From the IMG/VR virus record IMGVR_UViG_3300032288_001980, positions 62,001-126,000 of that record: a stretch of 64,000 bases of DNA, one strand, 5' to 3'. Shown here piece after piece: positions 33,652 to 40,925 of this stretch (the stretch's first letter is position 1; each line of letters begins with the position of its first letter). The notes under the pieces were generated by a model. That model was not told the DNA's origin, made no database searches, and saw only the letters and a list, made by a program, of their open reading frames with translations. A program made the translations under genes and the position numbers. Source of the stretch: a virus.

Positions 33652-34067
33652 GACCTTACGGACTTTATCTTCGCAAGTGCCCGGGGGTTAAAAAGCCTCG
33701 GGACTTCAAGATTGGTATTGCCGCACTAGACAAGATTCGTACTCGTCTTGCGGCATACCAACAGGCCGTGGGTCCTGTTTATACCGAAGAGTTTATTTGT
33801 CTTTGGATCGGCGAAGACATTGATGTTAAAGAAGCCGAAAAGAAAATCAAGCAACAATTTAAACACAAGATTGCCAGCGCAGAAGCAGGGCTCAGCGAAT
33901 GGATCGGCGACATTGACATTAAAGACATCTTAGCCTTTGTCGAAGAACTTAAAACTGAACACTTTATTAAACTAGTAGAAGCACCCAAGGAGTTTGTGCC
34001 CTTAACTATGAATAACTGCGAAGACTTTTTGGAGTGGTTTGAGCCCGAAAAATTGGTTGACAATTAA
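33648..34067 (+). CDS. Possible T5orf172/GIY-YIG-like protein, 139 aa
   Basis: YGLYLRKCPG... FKIGIAALDKIRTRLAAYQQAVGPVYTEEFICLWIGEDIDVKEAEKKIKQQF has the K-IG...R...Y and distal helix pattern of T5orf172/MUG113 domains, a GIY-YIG relative. The catalytic residues are not clear. Its last codons contain the next promoter's -35. Confidence 0.45.
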   Translation: MRPYGLYLRKCPGVKKPRDFKIGIAALDKIRTRLAAYQQAVGPVYTEEFICLWIGEDIDVKEAEKKIKQQFKHKIASAEAGLSEWIGDIDIKDILAFVEELKTEHFIKLVEAPKEFVPLTMNNCEDFLEWFEPEKLVDN

Positions 34068-34085
34068 TTCAATTTATTGTATAAT
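34057..34085 (+). promoter_or_regulatory. Cassette promoter
   Basis: TTGACA (34057-34062), 17-bp spacer ending TCAATTTATTG, TATAAT (34080-34085). Lies partly inside the end of the preceding gene; serves the ATG at 34115 with AAAAAGGATC as ribosome site. Confidence 0.8.
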
Positions 34086-34114
34086 ATTGGCATAGTAACA
34101 AAAAAGGATCGTAA

Positions 34115-34345
34115 ATGATTACTACAGAAACTCGTAAGAATTATGACGAACGCCACGGTGGACCTTTTGACCGCGGTTCGGCAGACAGTTACTACGGGCG
34201 TGGCCGAGACCCTCATTTTTACGTGGGCGGCACGGGCACGTCTGAACGTGTCAGCCAAGAGCAAATGACCCCTGAGGAAATTCAAGCCTATCTTGCAGGC
34301 TATCAGTACAACGAACAATTTGGCAATAAAAAGAATTGGGACTAA
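34115..34345 (+). CDS. Hypothetical protein, 76 aa
   Basis: Hydrophilic, Gly/Tyr/Arg-rich (YDERHGGPFDRGSADSYYGRG), probably poorly folded in the first half, with helical EQMTPEEIQAYLAGYQYNEQF at the end. Unrecognised. Confidence 0.6.
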   Translation: MITTETRKNYDERHGGPFDRGSADSYYGRGRDPHFYVGGTGTSERVSQEQMTPEEIQAYLAGYQYNEQFGNKKNWD

Positions 34346-34346
34346 A

Positions 34347-34535
34347 ATGACCGAGCGTAGTGCTATGTTTTTGGTTATGGTGGGTCTCCTGACTACCGGC
34401 TTTGGTGTCGGTGGTGTGGAAAACTCTATGGATAATTTGGAACTATTGTCCGGCCTGCTAGTCAGCGTGTCCGGGCTGGCAATTATGGCCGCGGGCGTAC
34501 TGGGTCTAAAAACGGTTGACAATAAATCCAATTAA
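34347..34535 (+). CDS. Small membrane protein, 62 aa
   Basis: Two hydrophobic helices (SAMFLVMVGLLTTGFGVGG and LLSGLLVSVSGLAIMAAGVLG) separated by an acidic turn, a hairpin membrane protein. Start 34347 follows the upstream stop by one base. Its end overlaps the next cassette promoter. Function unknown. Confidence 0.6.
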   Translation: MTERSAMFLVMVGLLTTGFGVGGVENSMDNLELLSGLLVSVSGLAIMAAGVLGLKTVDNKSN

Positions 34536-34544
34536 TTGTATAAT
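34516..34544 (+). promoter_or_regulatory. Cassette promoter with palindromic spacer
   Basis: TTGACA (34516-34521), 17-bp spacer with CAATTAATTG, TATAAT (34539-34544); copy of the 31127 promoter. Leader has ACAGGAGTC before the ATG at 34575. Confidence 0.8.
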
Positions 34545-34574
34545 ATTGATATGCTAACAAAACAGGAGTCCATA

Positions 34575-34919
34575 ATGGATTACACCCAAGAGCAAGTTAA
34601 TACTATCGTTGCAGAAGCCAAACAGGCTGCTCGCGACGCCGCTACTAAGTTTTTCAACGAAAAGCTCAGTGGCCAAGACCAATTTGCCTGTGGCTTTGCC
34701 TGGGTCGACATTTACGGTGTGCGTGGCAATACCCGACTGGGTAAGATGCTCAAAGCCGCAGGTGTCGAGCGTAGTGATTACAAGAAGTGTTTCAGTCTTT
34801 GGAACCCTTCCGAACTTCCCGTCCAAAATGTCGACACTAAAGAAGCAGGTGCCTTTGCGGCCGCTCGAGTGTTCGAAAAATATGGATTCCGGGCCTATTC
34901 CGGAAGCCGTTTGGATTAA
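34575..34919 (+). CDS. Hypothetical protein, 114 aa
   Basis: Start at ATG 34575 chosen because of the ACAGGAGTC ribosome site; the longer frame starts inside the promoter. Helical N-terminus (NTIVAEAKQAARDAATKFFNEKL), then FAWVDIYGVRGNTRLGKMLKAAGV. Similar layout to other small phage proteins with a GNTRLGK-type motif; function unknown. Confidence 0.65.
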   Translation: MDYTQEQVNTIVAEAKQAARDAATKFFNEKLSGQDQFACGFAWVDIYGVRGNTRLGKMLKAAGVERSDYKKCFSLWNPSELPVQNVDTKEAGAFAAARVFEKYGFRAYSGSRLD

Positions 34920-34960
34920 AAGAATTTATGTTGCTGTCTAATCAATTTCTCCAAAATCAA

Positions 34961-34989
34961 TTGACAGGAATTCGATTTGATAGTAACAT
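34961..34989 (+). promoter_or_regulatory. Weak promoter for the 35040 gene
   Basis: TTGACA (34961-34966), 17-bp spacer, TAACAT (34984-34989). The -10 is a poor match; an alternative CATAAT at 34987 would need a 20-bp spacer. Confidence 0.4.
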
Positions 34990-34995
34990 AATGGC

Positions 34996-35018
34996 TGTAG
35001 CAAGGTGCTACAATTTTT
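34996..35018 (+). promoter_or_regulatory. 5'-terminal stem-loop with T-run
   Basis: TGTAGCA-AGG-TGCTACA (34996-35012) followed by ATTTTTC. If the weak promoter starts at 34996, the mRNA would begin with this hairpin, as an RNA stabiliser or early attenuator; otherwise it may terminate upstream transcription. The ribosome site GACAGGAGTC follows. Confidence 0.45.
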
Positions 35019-35039
35019 CAACAATGACAGGAGTCATAT

Positions 35040-35273
35040 ATGTCTAATAAAACGTTTACTTACGTTGGTGTTTCTACTCTTAAGGGCAAGGTTAAGGCCC
35101 GCTTCACTAATGATGCAACCCGCATCAAAGTGCTGATGAAGAATGGCCACACTGATGTCAACTTTGTGGAGTTGCCCCGCGCAATGACCAAGGCTGAGAT
35201 CCGTGCTGAGGGTCACTTGGATAAAGTGATGCCCAATGCCACTGAGGCAGAAAAAGACGCGGCCAGCGCCTAA
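35040..35273 (+). CDS. Hypothetical protein, 77 aa
   Basis: Basic small protein (TYVGVSTLKGKVKARFTNDATRIKVLMKNGHTDVNFVELPRAMTKAEI): short beta-rich body then a helix, perhaps nucleic-acid binding. Unrecognised. It is a single-gene unit bounded by a promoter/hairpin and a strong terminator. Confidence 0.65.
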   Translation: MSNKTFTYVGVSTLKGKVKARFTNDATRIKVLMKNGHTDVNFVELPRAMTKAEIRAEGHLDKVMPNATEAEKDAASA

Positions 35274-35275
35274 AT

Positions 35276-35302
35276 ATACAGGGGCTAGGCCCCTGTATTT
35301 TC
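35276..35302 (+). terminator. Intrinsic terminator
   Basis: ATACAGGGGC-TAG-GCCCCTGTAT, a perfect 10-bp stem with a 3-base loop (35276-35298), followed by TTTTC. Ends the 35040 unit just before the MoxR promoter. Confidence 0.8.
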
Positions 35303-35322
35303 TGTCAGTTTAAGAAATTGAA

Positions 35323-35351
35323 TTGACAGAAAATACATTTAAATGTATAAT
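35323..35351 (+). promoter_or_regulatory. Promoter of the MoxR-like gene
   Basis: TTGACA (35323-35328), 17-bp spacer, TATAAT (35346-35351). TACATTTAAATGTA, a 14-bp perfect palindrome (35334-35347), fills the spacer and touches the -10. TTAGGAGC is the ribosome site. Confidence 0.8.
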
Positions 35352-35393
35352 ACATACTTCAACAACACTTTTTGTTTTATTTAGGAGCAACAA

Positions 35394-36473
35394 ATGGCTG
35401 AGAGTCGTACTGTTAAGATTAGCGAAGCGAAAGTTATTATTCGCAAAGCATTGGCCAAAGGCCGCCCTGTTATGATCTGGGGTCCTCCCGGCATCGGTAA
35501 GTCCGACCTCATTGCAGAGCTTGCACAAGAAGATAATCGTCCCGTAACGGACGTTCGTTTGAACTTGTGGGAACCTACTGACATTAAAGGTATCCCTTAT
35601 TACAACTCTACCGAAAACACTATGTCGTGGGCACCTCCCGCAGAACTGCCTACTGACGAAGAAGCCAGCGACATCCTGTTTCTAGATGAACTTGTTAGTG
35701 CGGCTCCTGCTGTTCAGGCCGCGGCCTATCAGTTGGTTCTTAACCGCCGTGTTGGTACTTATAAACTGCCTAAAGGTGTTGGCATCGTTGCCGCTGGTAA
35801 CCGCATGTCAGACAAGGGTGTTACTTATCGTATGCCTAGCCCGCTGGCTAACCGTTTCGTTCACATTGAACTTCGCGTGGACTTTGAAGATTGGCAAAAG
35901 TGGGCTTTGGCTAATCGCATCGACTCCGATGTGGTTGGTTACCTGAGCTTTGCCAAGGGCGACCTGTATAACTTCGATCCTGCTCAACACGATCGTTCGT
36001 TTGCTACTCCTCGCTCATGGAGCTTCGTCAGCGACCTGCTTGACAGCACACTTACCGAGTCTACGCAAACTGACATTGTTGCAGGTTGCGTTGGTGAAGG
36101 CCTTGCTATTAAGTTTATGGCACACCGCAAGGTTGCTAGCAAACTGCCTAACCCTACTGACATTCTTGCAGGTAAGGTCAAGGACTTGAAGGTCAAAGAA
36201 GTGTCTGCTATGTACTCGCTGACTGCTAGCCTGTGCTATGAACTTGTTGACGCTTACCAAAATGCCAAGAAGGCAGGTAACCTTACTGACTGGCATCCCA
36301 TGTGCGAACACTTTATCCAATACATGATGGATAATTTCGAACCTGAGATGGTTATTATGGGTGCCCATACTGCATTGAAGACTCATGCACTACCCTTTGA
36401 GCACAAGAAGCTCAAGAACTTCCCTGAGTTCTTTAAGAAGTATGCACACCTTGTTATCGATATCGGTAACTAA
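35394..36473 (+). CDS. MoxR-type AAA+ ATPase
   Basis: 359 residues. Walker A is GPPGIGKSD (about 30-38), Walker B ILFLDEL, then NRMSDKG sensor region and PSPLANRF with the arginine finger. MoxR ATPases act as chaperones together with VWA-domain partners, which matches the following gene. Substrate is unknown: metal-cofactor assembly, protein remodelling or a host target. Own promoter, terminator behind it. Confidence 0.9.
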   Translation: MAESRTVKISEAKVIIRKALAKGRPVMIWGPPGIGKSDLIAELAQEDNRPVTDVRLNLWEPTDIKGIPYYNSTENTMSWAPPAELPTDEEASDILFLDELVSAAPAVQAAAYQLVLNRRVGTYKLPKGVGIVAAGNRMSDKGVTYRMPSPLANRFVHIELRVDFEDWQKWALANRIDSDVVGYLSFAKGDLYNFDPAQHDRSFATPRSWSFVSDLLDSTLTESTQTDIVAGCVGEGLAIKFMAHRKVASKLPNPTDILAGKVKDLKVKEVSAMYSLTASLCYELVDAYQNAKKAGNLTDWHPMCEHFIQYMMDNFEPEMVIMGAHTALKTHALPFEHKKLKNFPEFFKKYAHLVIDIGN

Positions 36474-36484
36474 TGATTGCTCCT

Positions 36485-36516
36485 GGACGTGGCACTTCGG
36501 TGCCCGTCCTTTTTTT
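36485..36516 (+). terminator. Intrinsic terminator with TTCG tetraloop
   Basis: GGACG-T-GGCAC, TTCG loop, GTGCC-CGTCC: a 10-bp stem with one bulged T, then seven T. Located between the MoxR and VWA genes, with the next promoter starting five bases later. Confidence 0.9.
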
Positions 36517-36520
36517 GGTA

Positions 36521-36549
36521 TTGACAGTAAACTCAAAATAATGTATACT
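36521..36549 (+). promoter_or_regulatory. Promoter of the VWA gene
   Basis: TTGACA (36521-36526), 17-bp spacer, TATACT (36544-36549); ribosome site TTAGGAGC like that of the MoxR gene. Confidence 0.75.
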
Positions 36550-36578
36550 AGCATTAAATAGTTAGGAGCACTATACAA

Positions 36579-37820
36579 ATGACTACACAATCAGAACACA
36601 AAACTTCGCAGACTTTTCCCAAATGTAATCTTCCTTGGGAAAAGATCAAAGACCGTGTTACCAAGGCACGTGTCAAACTCTTGCTCCAACATCCCTTCTT
36701 TGGTAACCTTGCTACTCGTCTTAAAATTGTAGACGCTACCGATCGTATTCCTACTGCGGCTGTTGACGGTCGCAATCTGTTCATTAACAAAGACTTTGTT
36801 CATGCACTAAGTGATGGCGAACTAATGTTCCTTATTGGTCACGAAGTCATGCATTGCGTTTTTGAGCACATGATCCGACGCGGCGACAGAAATCCTCAAG
36901 TGTGGAACATGGCAGGTGATTACGTTATTAACCTCATTCTTGAGCGCGACAAGATCGGCGACGTTATTCGTAAAGTAGATATCTTGCTGGATCGTAAATA
37001 TGCAGATATGACTACTGAACAGATCTATGACAAGCTCATGGAAGATGCTGTTACTATTAAAATGCCGCTGGACATGCACATTGACCTTACTGCTGACGGT
37101 AGCGGCAAGGAAGGTGAAGGCCAAGGTATTGAAGTTGTAATGCCAGGCGCTGGCAAAATGTCAGAAGAAGAACGCAAGGCTCTGCAAGACGAAATTAAAA
37201 ATGCTGTACTGCAAGCCGCGCAGGCCGCAGGCGCAGGCAAAGTCCCAGCGGCTGTTGCTCGCATGATCCAAGAACTTACTGCTCCAAAACTTAACTGGAA
37301 AGACCTGTTGCGTATTCAATTGGAAAGTATGATCCGTAACGACTATTCGTTTACTCGTCCTAGCCGTAAAGCATGGCATACCGGTGCTGTACTGCCTGGC
37401 ATGTTGCCTGGCGAAGAAGTTAACGTACACGTTGCCATTGACACTTCGGGTAGTATTTCGGAAGAAATGATTCGAGATTTCCTCAGCGAAGTTAAAGGCA
37501 TTATGGATAACTACGATGCTTGGAACATTCGAGTGTGGTGTTTTGATACTGCTATTCACGCAGACCAAAACTTTAGTTCTGACCAAGGCGATGACATTCG
37601 TAGCTACCAACCCGGTGGTGGTGGCGGTACTGACTTTATGGTTAATTGGGAATACATGAAAGAACATGACATGGAACCCAAACAACTGGTAGTCTTTACC
37701 GACGGTTATCCCTACGGTGAATGGGGCGACAAGGACTTTTGTGATACCCTTTGGGTTATCAATTCTGGCAGAGACATTACTGCACCTTTCGGAGTAACGG
37801 TACAGTATGAACATAGTTAA
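36579..37820 (+). CDS. VWA-domain protein with zincin motif (DUF2201-like)
   Basis: 413 residues. The N-terminal part has FLIGHEVMHCVFEH, the HExxH zinc metallopeptidase motif; the C-terminal part has VHVAIDTSGSISEEMI, the DxSGS MIDAS motif of a von Willebrand A domain, and later VVFTDGYPYG. An acidic/Ala-rich linker (about 195-220) joins them. This arrangement is the usual partner of MoxR ATPases in bacteria. Likely acts in a MoxR chaperone or protease-like complex; target unknown. Confidence 0.88.
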   Translation: MTTQSEHKTSQTFPKCNLPWEKIKDRVTKARVKLLLQHPFFGNLATRLKIVDATDRIPTAAVDGRNLFINKDFVHALSDGELMFLIGHEVMHCVFEHMIRRGDRNPQVWNMAGDYVINLILERDKIGDVIRKVDILLDRKYADMTTEQIYDKLMEDAVTIKMPLDMHIDLTADGSGKEGEGQGIEVVMPGAGKMSEEERKALQDEIKNAVLQAAQAAGAGKVPAAVARMIQELTAPKLNWKDLLRIQLESMIRNDYSFTRPSRKAWHTGAVLPGMLPGEEVNVHVAIDTSGSISEEMIRDFLSEVKGIMDNYDAWNIRVWCFDTAIHADQNFSSDQGDDIRSYQPGGGGGTDFMVNWEYMKEHDMEPKQLVVFTDGYPYGEWGDKDFCDTLWVINSGRDITAPFGVTVQYEHS

Positions 37821-38035
37821 TGAGCTATCGACATACCGTTGTCGCACGTGATCCAAATCATTTAAGCAACATTATTTGGATAGCCAAAGACTATCTGGCC
37901 CTGCATGCCACAGGGCCTTTTTCCGTTTATGCAGAAAACGGAAAAGCAGTAATAGAGCTCAACGAAGCTGAAGACAGTTTTTTGCTCAAACTCAGCACTT
38001 GGAGCGAAGTGTTGGATCATGACCCAGCATCTTAA
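37820..38035 (+). CDS. Hypothetical protein, 71 aa
   Basis: Unrecognised; starts in a TAATG overlap with the VWA gene, so it may be a third component of that unit. Contains a beta hairpin (PFSVYAENGKAVIELNEAEDSFLLKLSTW). Confidence 0.6.
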   Translation: MSYRHTVVARDPNHLSNIIWIAKDYLALHATGPFSVYAENGKAVIELNEAEDSFLLKLSTWSEVLDHDPAS

Positions 38036-38040
38036 GAAGC

Positions 38041-38046
38041 TAAATA
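38041..38046 (+). promoter_or_regulatory. Possible late-type TAAATA element
   Basis: GCTAAATATTATAGC upstream of the 38101 gene; TAAATA core at 38041-38046. No TTGACA box stands in front of it. Weak call resting on similarity to other TAAATA sites in this window. Confidence 0.25.
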
Positions 38047-38100
38047 TTATAGCTAGCTTTAACAGTAGCAATCATACACAGTAACAAGGAGAACTTTAAA

Positions 38101-38334
38101 ATGGAATTACAAATTTCCGATATTCAATTGGCCGCTCAGATCATTGACATCGCCGTACAACGCGGTGCCTTTAGGGCCGCAGAAGCTAAATCAGTTGGCG
38201 AATGCTATGAGCGTATTCAGGCTTTCTTATCTGAAGTTGCCAAGCAACAAGAAGCACAAAAGGCAGAAGCAGAAGCTAACGCACCAGCGGCAGCTCCGGC
38301 TGAAACTGTACCTGCCGATGCAAAAGTACAGTAA
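38101..38334 (+). CDS. Hypothetical protein, Ala-rich tail, 77 aa
   Basis: Helical body (DIQLAAQIIDIAVQRGAFRAAEAKSVGECYERIQAFL) followed by Ala/Glu/Pro-rich low-complexity tail. I recall similar short proteins in marine T4-like phages; function unknown. AAGGAGA ribosome site. Confidence 0.65.
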   Translation: MELQISDIQLAAQIIDIAVQRGAFRAAEAKSVGECYERIQAFLSEVAKQQEAQKAEAEANAPAAAPAETVPADAKVQ

Positions 38335-38346
38335 TTGGAGACTAAG

Positions 38347-38874
38347 ATGAAATTTCTCAGACACGTGGGAGTTTTAAATGCAACAGGTCATAGAGCACTT
38401 GTTGTTTTTAGACAAATCCCAAACGAACCAACTAATTGTTTGGTCGTTGACACAGACGCCTTACCTGATAAGTACCACGACGACTTAATGGATGCTGTTG
38501 AAACTATCACAGCCCAGGAAGCCTTAGATTTTTATGAATATGCAAATCGTCAGTTCTTTAGTGATGGCACCAATATGTTAACCACCATGCATCAAAAAGG
38601 ATGGTTAATGAAGGTTAAAACAGATGCAGTCACAATGCGTCCTAGACCTGATATTGAAATTAGTTTGTTGGAACTCAACAATCAGATTTCAGCCATGAAT
38701 GGTGATGAGCCTAATACTACTGAAGGTGTGTTAGATAATAGTAAACTAGCATCCGATCTTCGTCGTCAAGCATCTCTGTTTGAAAAGCAAGCAGAAGACT
38801 TACGCAAGCAAGCTGACGATTTAGATCCACCTAAAGTTAAAAAATCATCTAAGAAATCTAATGTCGTTGCTTGA
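38347..38874 (+). CDS. Hypothetical protein with C-terminal coiled coil, 175 aa
   Basis: Start ATG 38347 chosen over the upstream TTG because of TTGGAGAC before it. Body of mixed structure (RALVVFRQIPNEPTNCLVVDTDALPD), then a heptad-like LASDLRRQASLFEKQAEDLRKQADDL segment and a Lys-rich end. Unrecognised. Confidence 0.65.
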   Translation: MKFLRHVGVLNATGHRALVVFRQIPNEPTNCLVVDTDALPDKYHDDLMDAVETITAQEALDFYEYANRQFFSDGTNMLTTMHQKGWLMKVKTDAVTMRPRPDIEISLLELNNQISAMNGDEPNTTEGVLDNSKLASDLRRQASLFEKQAEDLRKQADDLDPPKVKKSSKKSNVVA

Positions 38875-39127
38875 CAAAATTTTAGAAGAAGTTAAAATAG
38901 AGCGACAACGGCAAATAGATTTGCCAGGAAGCGAATATGACCTTGTTAATAATGTAAATGACTGGCTAGCAATAGCTGGTCATTACTTAACACAAGACTG
39001 TACTCGCAAAGGTATAAAACCTACTAGACTGGATTTTCATAGTAGTTTGGTAAAAGCGGCGGCTGTAATAGTTGCGGCATTAGAATACGAAGAAAACTTA
39101 GTTCGAAAAGGTCACATAAAAGAATGA
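38861..39127 (+). CDS. Possible nucleotide pyrophosphohydrolase-like protein, 88 aa
   Basis: EEVKIERQRQIDLPG...NNVNDWLAIAGHYLTQ and a later HSSLVKAAAVIVAALEYEEN helix resemble the helical phage proteins related to MazG-type dNTP pyrophosphohydrolases, but the full EExxE metal motif is not clear. Overlaps the upstream gene by 14 bp. Confidence 0.45.
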   Translation: MSLLDKILEEVKIERQRQIDLPGSEYDLVNNVNDWLAIAGHYLTQDCTRKGIKPTRLDFHSSLVKAAAVIVAALEYEENLVRKGHIKE

Positions 39128-39128
39128 C

Positions 39129-39461
39129 ATGGCTATTAGAAAAAAAGATCGTGGCTTTGACGACATCCTCGACGATGTTGTAATGAACCAAGTTCCTGCT
39201 GAATATATTGAAGAAGTATTGGTTCATTTAACTAACGGGCAAACTATTAGATTTACAGGAAACGAGATAGCAAAGCTAGACAGTTTACCAGAAAAATTAC
39301 AAGAAGAAGGCTTAATTGAAACCAAAGAAATGGTATCCGATGTTGAGATAACCATGGACCTTGCAAGAATCAAAAAACACATGAAGAAGTATGTTAGTAC
39401 ATTAATGGCTAAACATTTTGAGAGCGGCGGAGACACAGATGACAACAAGAAGCGAAATTAA
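39129..39461 (+). CDS. Hypothetical protein, 110 aa
   Basis: Acidic, helical protein with EEVLVHLTNGQTIRFTGNEIAKL, a beta hairpin. Unrecognised. Overlaps thyX by 23 bp. Confidence 0.6.
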   Translation: MAIRKKDRGFDDILDDVVMNQVPAEYIEEVLVHLTNGQTIRFTGNEIAKLDSLPEKLQEEGLIETKEMVSDVEITMDLARIKKHMKKYVSTLMAKHFESGGDTDDNKKRN

Positions 39462-40323
39462 TTTTGAACAAGATAAAAATTATGTTCCTGTACTAGATCA
39501 CGGCTTTGTAGGACTAGTGGATCACATGGGCAGTGACGGAGCAGTAGTGCAGGCTGCTCGTGTTAGCTACGGAGCAGGAACAAAACAAGTTCAAGATGAT
39601 AGAAATTTAATTCGCTATTTAATGAGACACAAACACACAACACCATTTGAGATGTGTGAAGTAAAGTTTCATATTAAATTGCCTATTTTTGTTATGCGAC
39701 AATTAGTACGACATCGTACTGCCAGCATGAACGAATATAGTGCTCGTTATAGCGTGATGACAGACGAGTTTTATATTCCTGAACTAGAACAAATACAACA
39801 ACAAAGTTCTACTAACAAGCAAGGGAGAGAAGACAATGACTGGGGATTCGAAGAAAAACGAGGAGTGCAACATGCCTTCCAACGAAGTTTTTTCAATGCT
39901 TATAAAGAATACACCGAGCTTTTGGGAAAGGATGGGACTGGCCTTACTCGCGAACTGTCCAGAAGCGTACTCCCAGTGGGCGGCTATACAGAACTCTACT
40001 GGAAAGCAAACCTCAAAAACTTCCTCCACATGGCCCGACTAAGAATGGACAGTCATGCACAATGGGAGATTCAAGAGTTTGCAAGAGCGATGTATGACCT
40101 GGTAAAGCCCTTGTTTCCTCAAGTGTGCGAGGCCTTCGAAGATTACGAACAATACAGCATATCGTGCAGTAGAATGGAAGTAGACTTAATTAAACGTTTA
40201 ATCGGTCAAGATAAATGGTTAGACCTATTAGAAGACTTCAGGGATATTAACGGCATTGCTAAACAGTATGGCATGGGACAACGTGAAATTAAAGAATTCA
40301 CAGAGAAATGGTTAACCAAGTAA
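39439..40323 (+). CDS. thyX: Flavin-dependent thymidylate synthase ThyX
   Basis: 294 residues; makes dTMP from dUMP with methylenetetrahydrofolate and FAD. The ThyX signature appears as RHRTASMNEYSARY, with RYLMRHKHTTPFEMCEVKFHIKLPIFVMRQLVRH before it. Start 39439 gives the conserved N-terminus (longer forms run into the upstream gene). Overlaps the next gene by 16 bp, opening the long coupled operon to 49719. Common in marine phages. Confidence 0.95.
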   Translation: MTTRSEINFEQDKNYVPVLDHGFVGLVDHMGSDGAVVQAARVSYGAGTKQVQDDRNLIRYLMRHKHTTPFEMCEVKFHIKLPIFVMRQLVRHRTASMNEYSARYSVMTDEFYIPELEQIQQQSSTNKQGREDNDWGFEEKRGVQHAFQRSFFNAYKEYTELLGKDGTGLTRELSRSVLPVGGYTELYWKANLKNFLHMARLRMDSHAQWEIQEFARAMYDLVKPLFPQVCEAFEDYEQYSISCSRMEVDLIKRLIGQDKWLDLLEDFRDINGIAKQYGMGQREIKEFTEKWLTK

Positions 40324-40925
40324 TTGTAACTGACTTATGCAGAAATTCAACGTATTTGGAATTGTTCAACAAAGTAGTAGAAGAAATTCAACTAGGCGAT
40401 GATGAGCTAAAAGCCAATTACGTTGATATTCAGCCAAAAGATTTTGCTAGCCTCACTGTTGCTATACGCGGTAGTGAGGTTTTAGCTTTTAGTGGTATGC
40501 AAATTCAACCTGACAGGTGGGGCACAGGTAAGGCTAGAGTTAGTGCTAGATTTTACATACCTCCTAAATTTAGACACGCACATTTACAAAAATTTGAACC
40601 CAGTGATAGGTACGTTAATAGCGCATATCTAATACCTAGACAAATAGCTGTTGCCAAAAGTTTGAATTTAGATTGCGTGTTTATTAGTCGTGAAGATAAA
40701 CAAAGAAGTTTCAGTAAATTTATAGATTTAGTTAACGCCAATGGCGGCTATAATTTTAAAATGCATGAAACAAAATTAGGCGTATGTGGACCATTACCTA
40801 AAGGATATATGCCCAGCGAGTGTTGTCAATGGGTAGCAACTATGCCACTTAAAGACGGAGCCGATTATGATTTCATTGGCTACTTAAAACAAATAACCTG
40901 CGAGAACTGCAATGAGACCAAATAA
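40308..40925 (+). CDS. GNAT-like protein, 205 aa
   Basis: VAIRGSEVLAFSGMQIQPDRWGTGKARVSARFYIPPKFR followed by NSAYLIPRQIAVAKSLNLDCVFISREDKQRSFSKFI has the strand-helix order of GNAT acyltransferases, though the acetyl-CoA Q/RxxGxG/A loop is not obvious. Two other proteins in this operon (44440, 49081) look similar. A CEN-C pair lies near the C-terminus. Function unknown. Confidence 0.45.
   Translation: MVNQVIVTDLCRNSTYLELFNKVVEEIQLGDDELKANYVDIQPKDFASLTVAIRGSEVLAFSGMQIQPDRWGTGKARVSARFYIPPKFRHAHLQKFEPSDRYVNSAYLIPRQIAVAKSLNLDCVFISREDKQRSFSKFIDLVNANGGYNFKMHETKLGVCGPLPKGYMPSECCQWVATMPLKDGADYDFIGYLKQITCENCNETK

Noticed and set aside
35271-35280. TAAATATAC string resembling the late-type elements
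   Set aside because: It is the stop codon plus the 5' arm of the terminator stem, and no gene starts within a suitable distance.
37161-37856. Long minus-strand open frame (231 codons)
   Set aside because: Lies entirely opposite the VWA gene with its MIDAS motif; no ribosome site, and composition is that of an antisense shadow.
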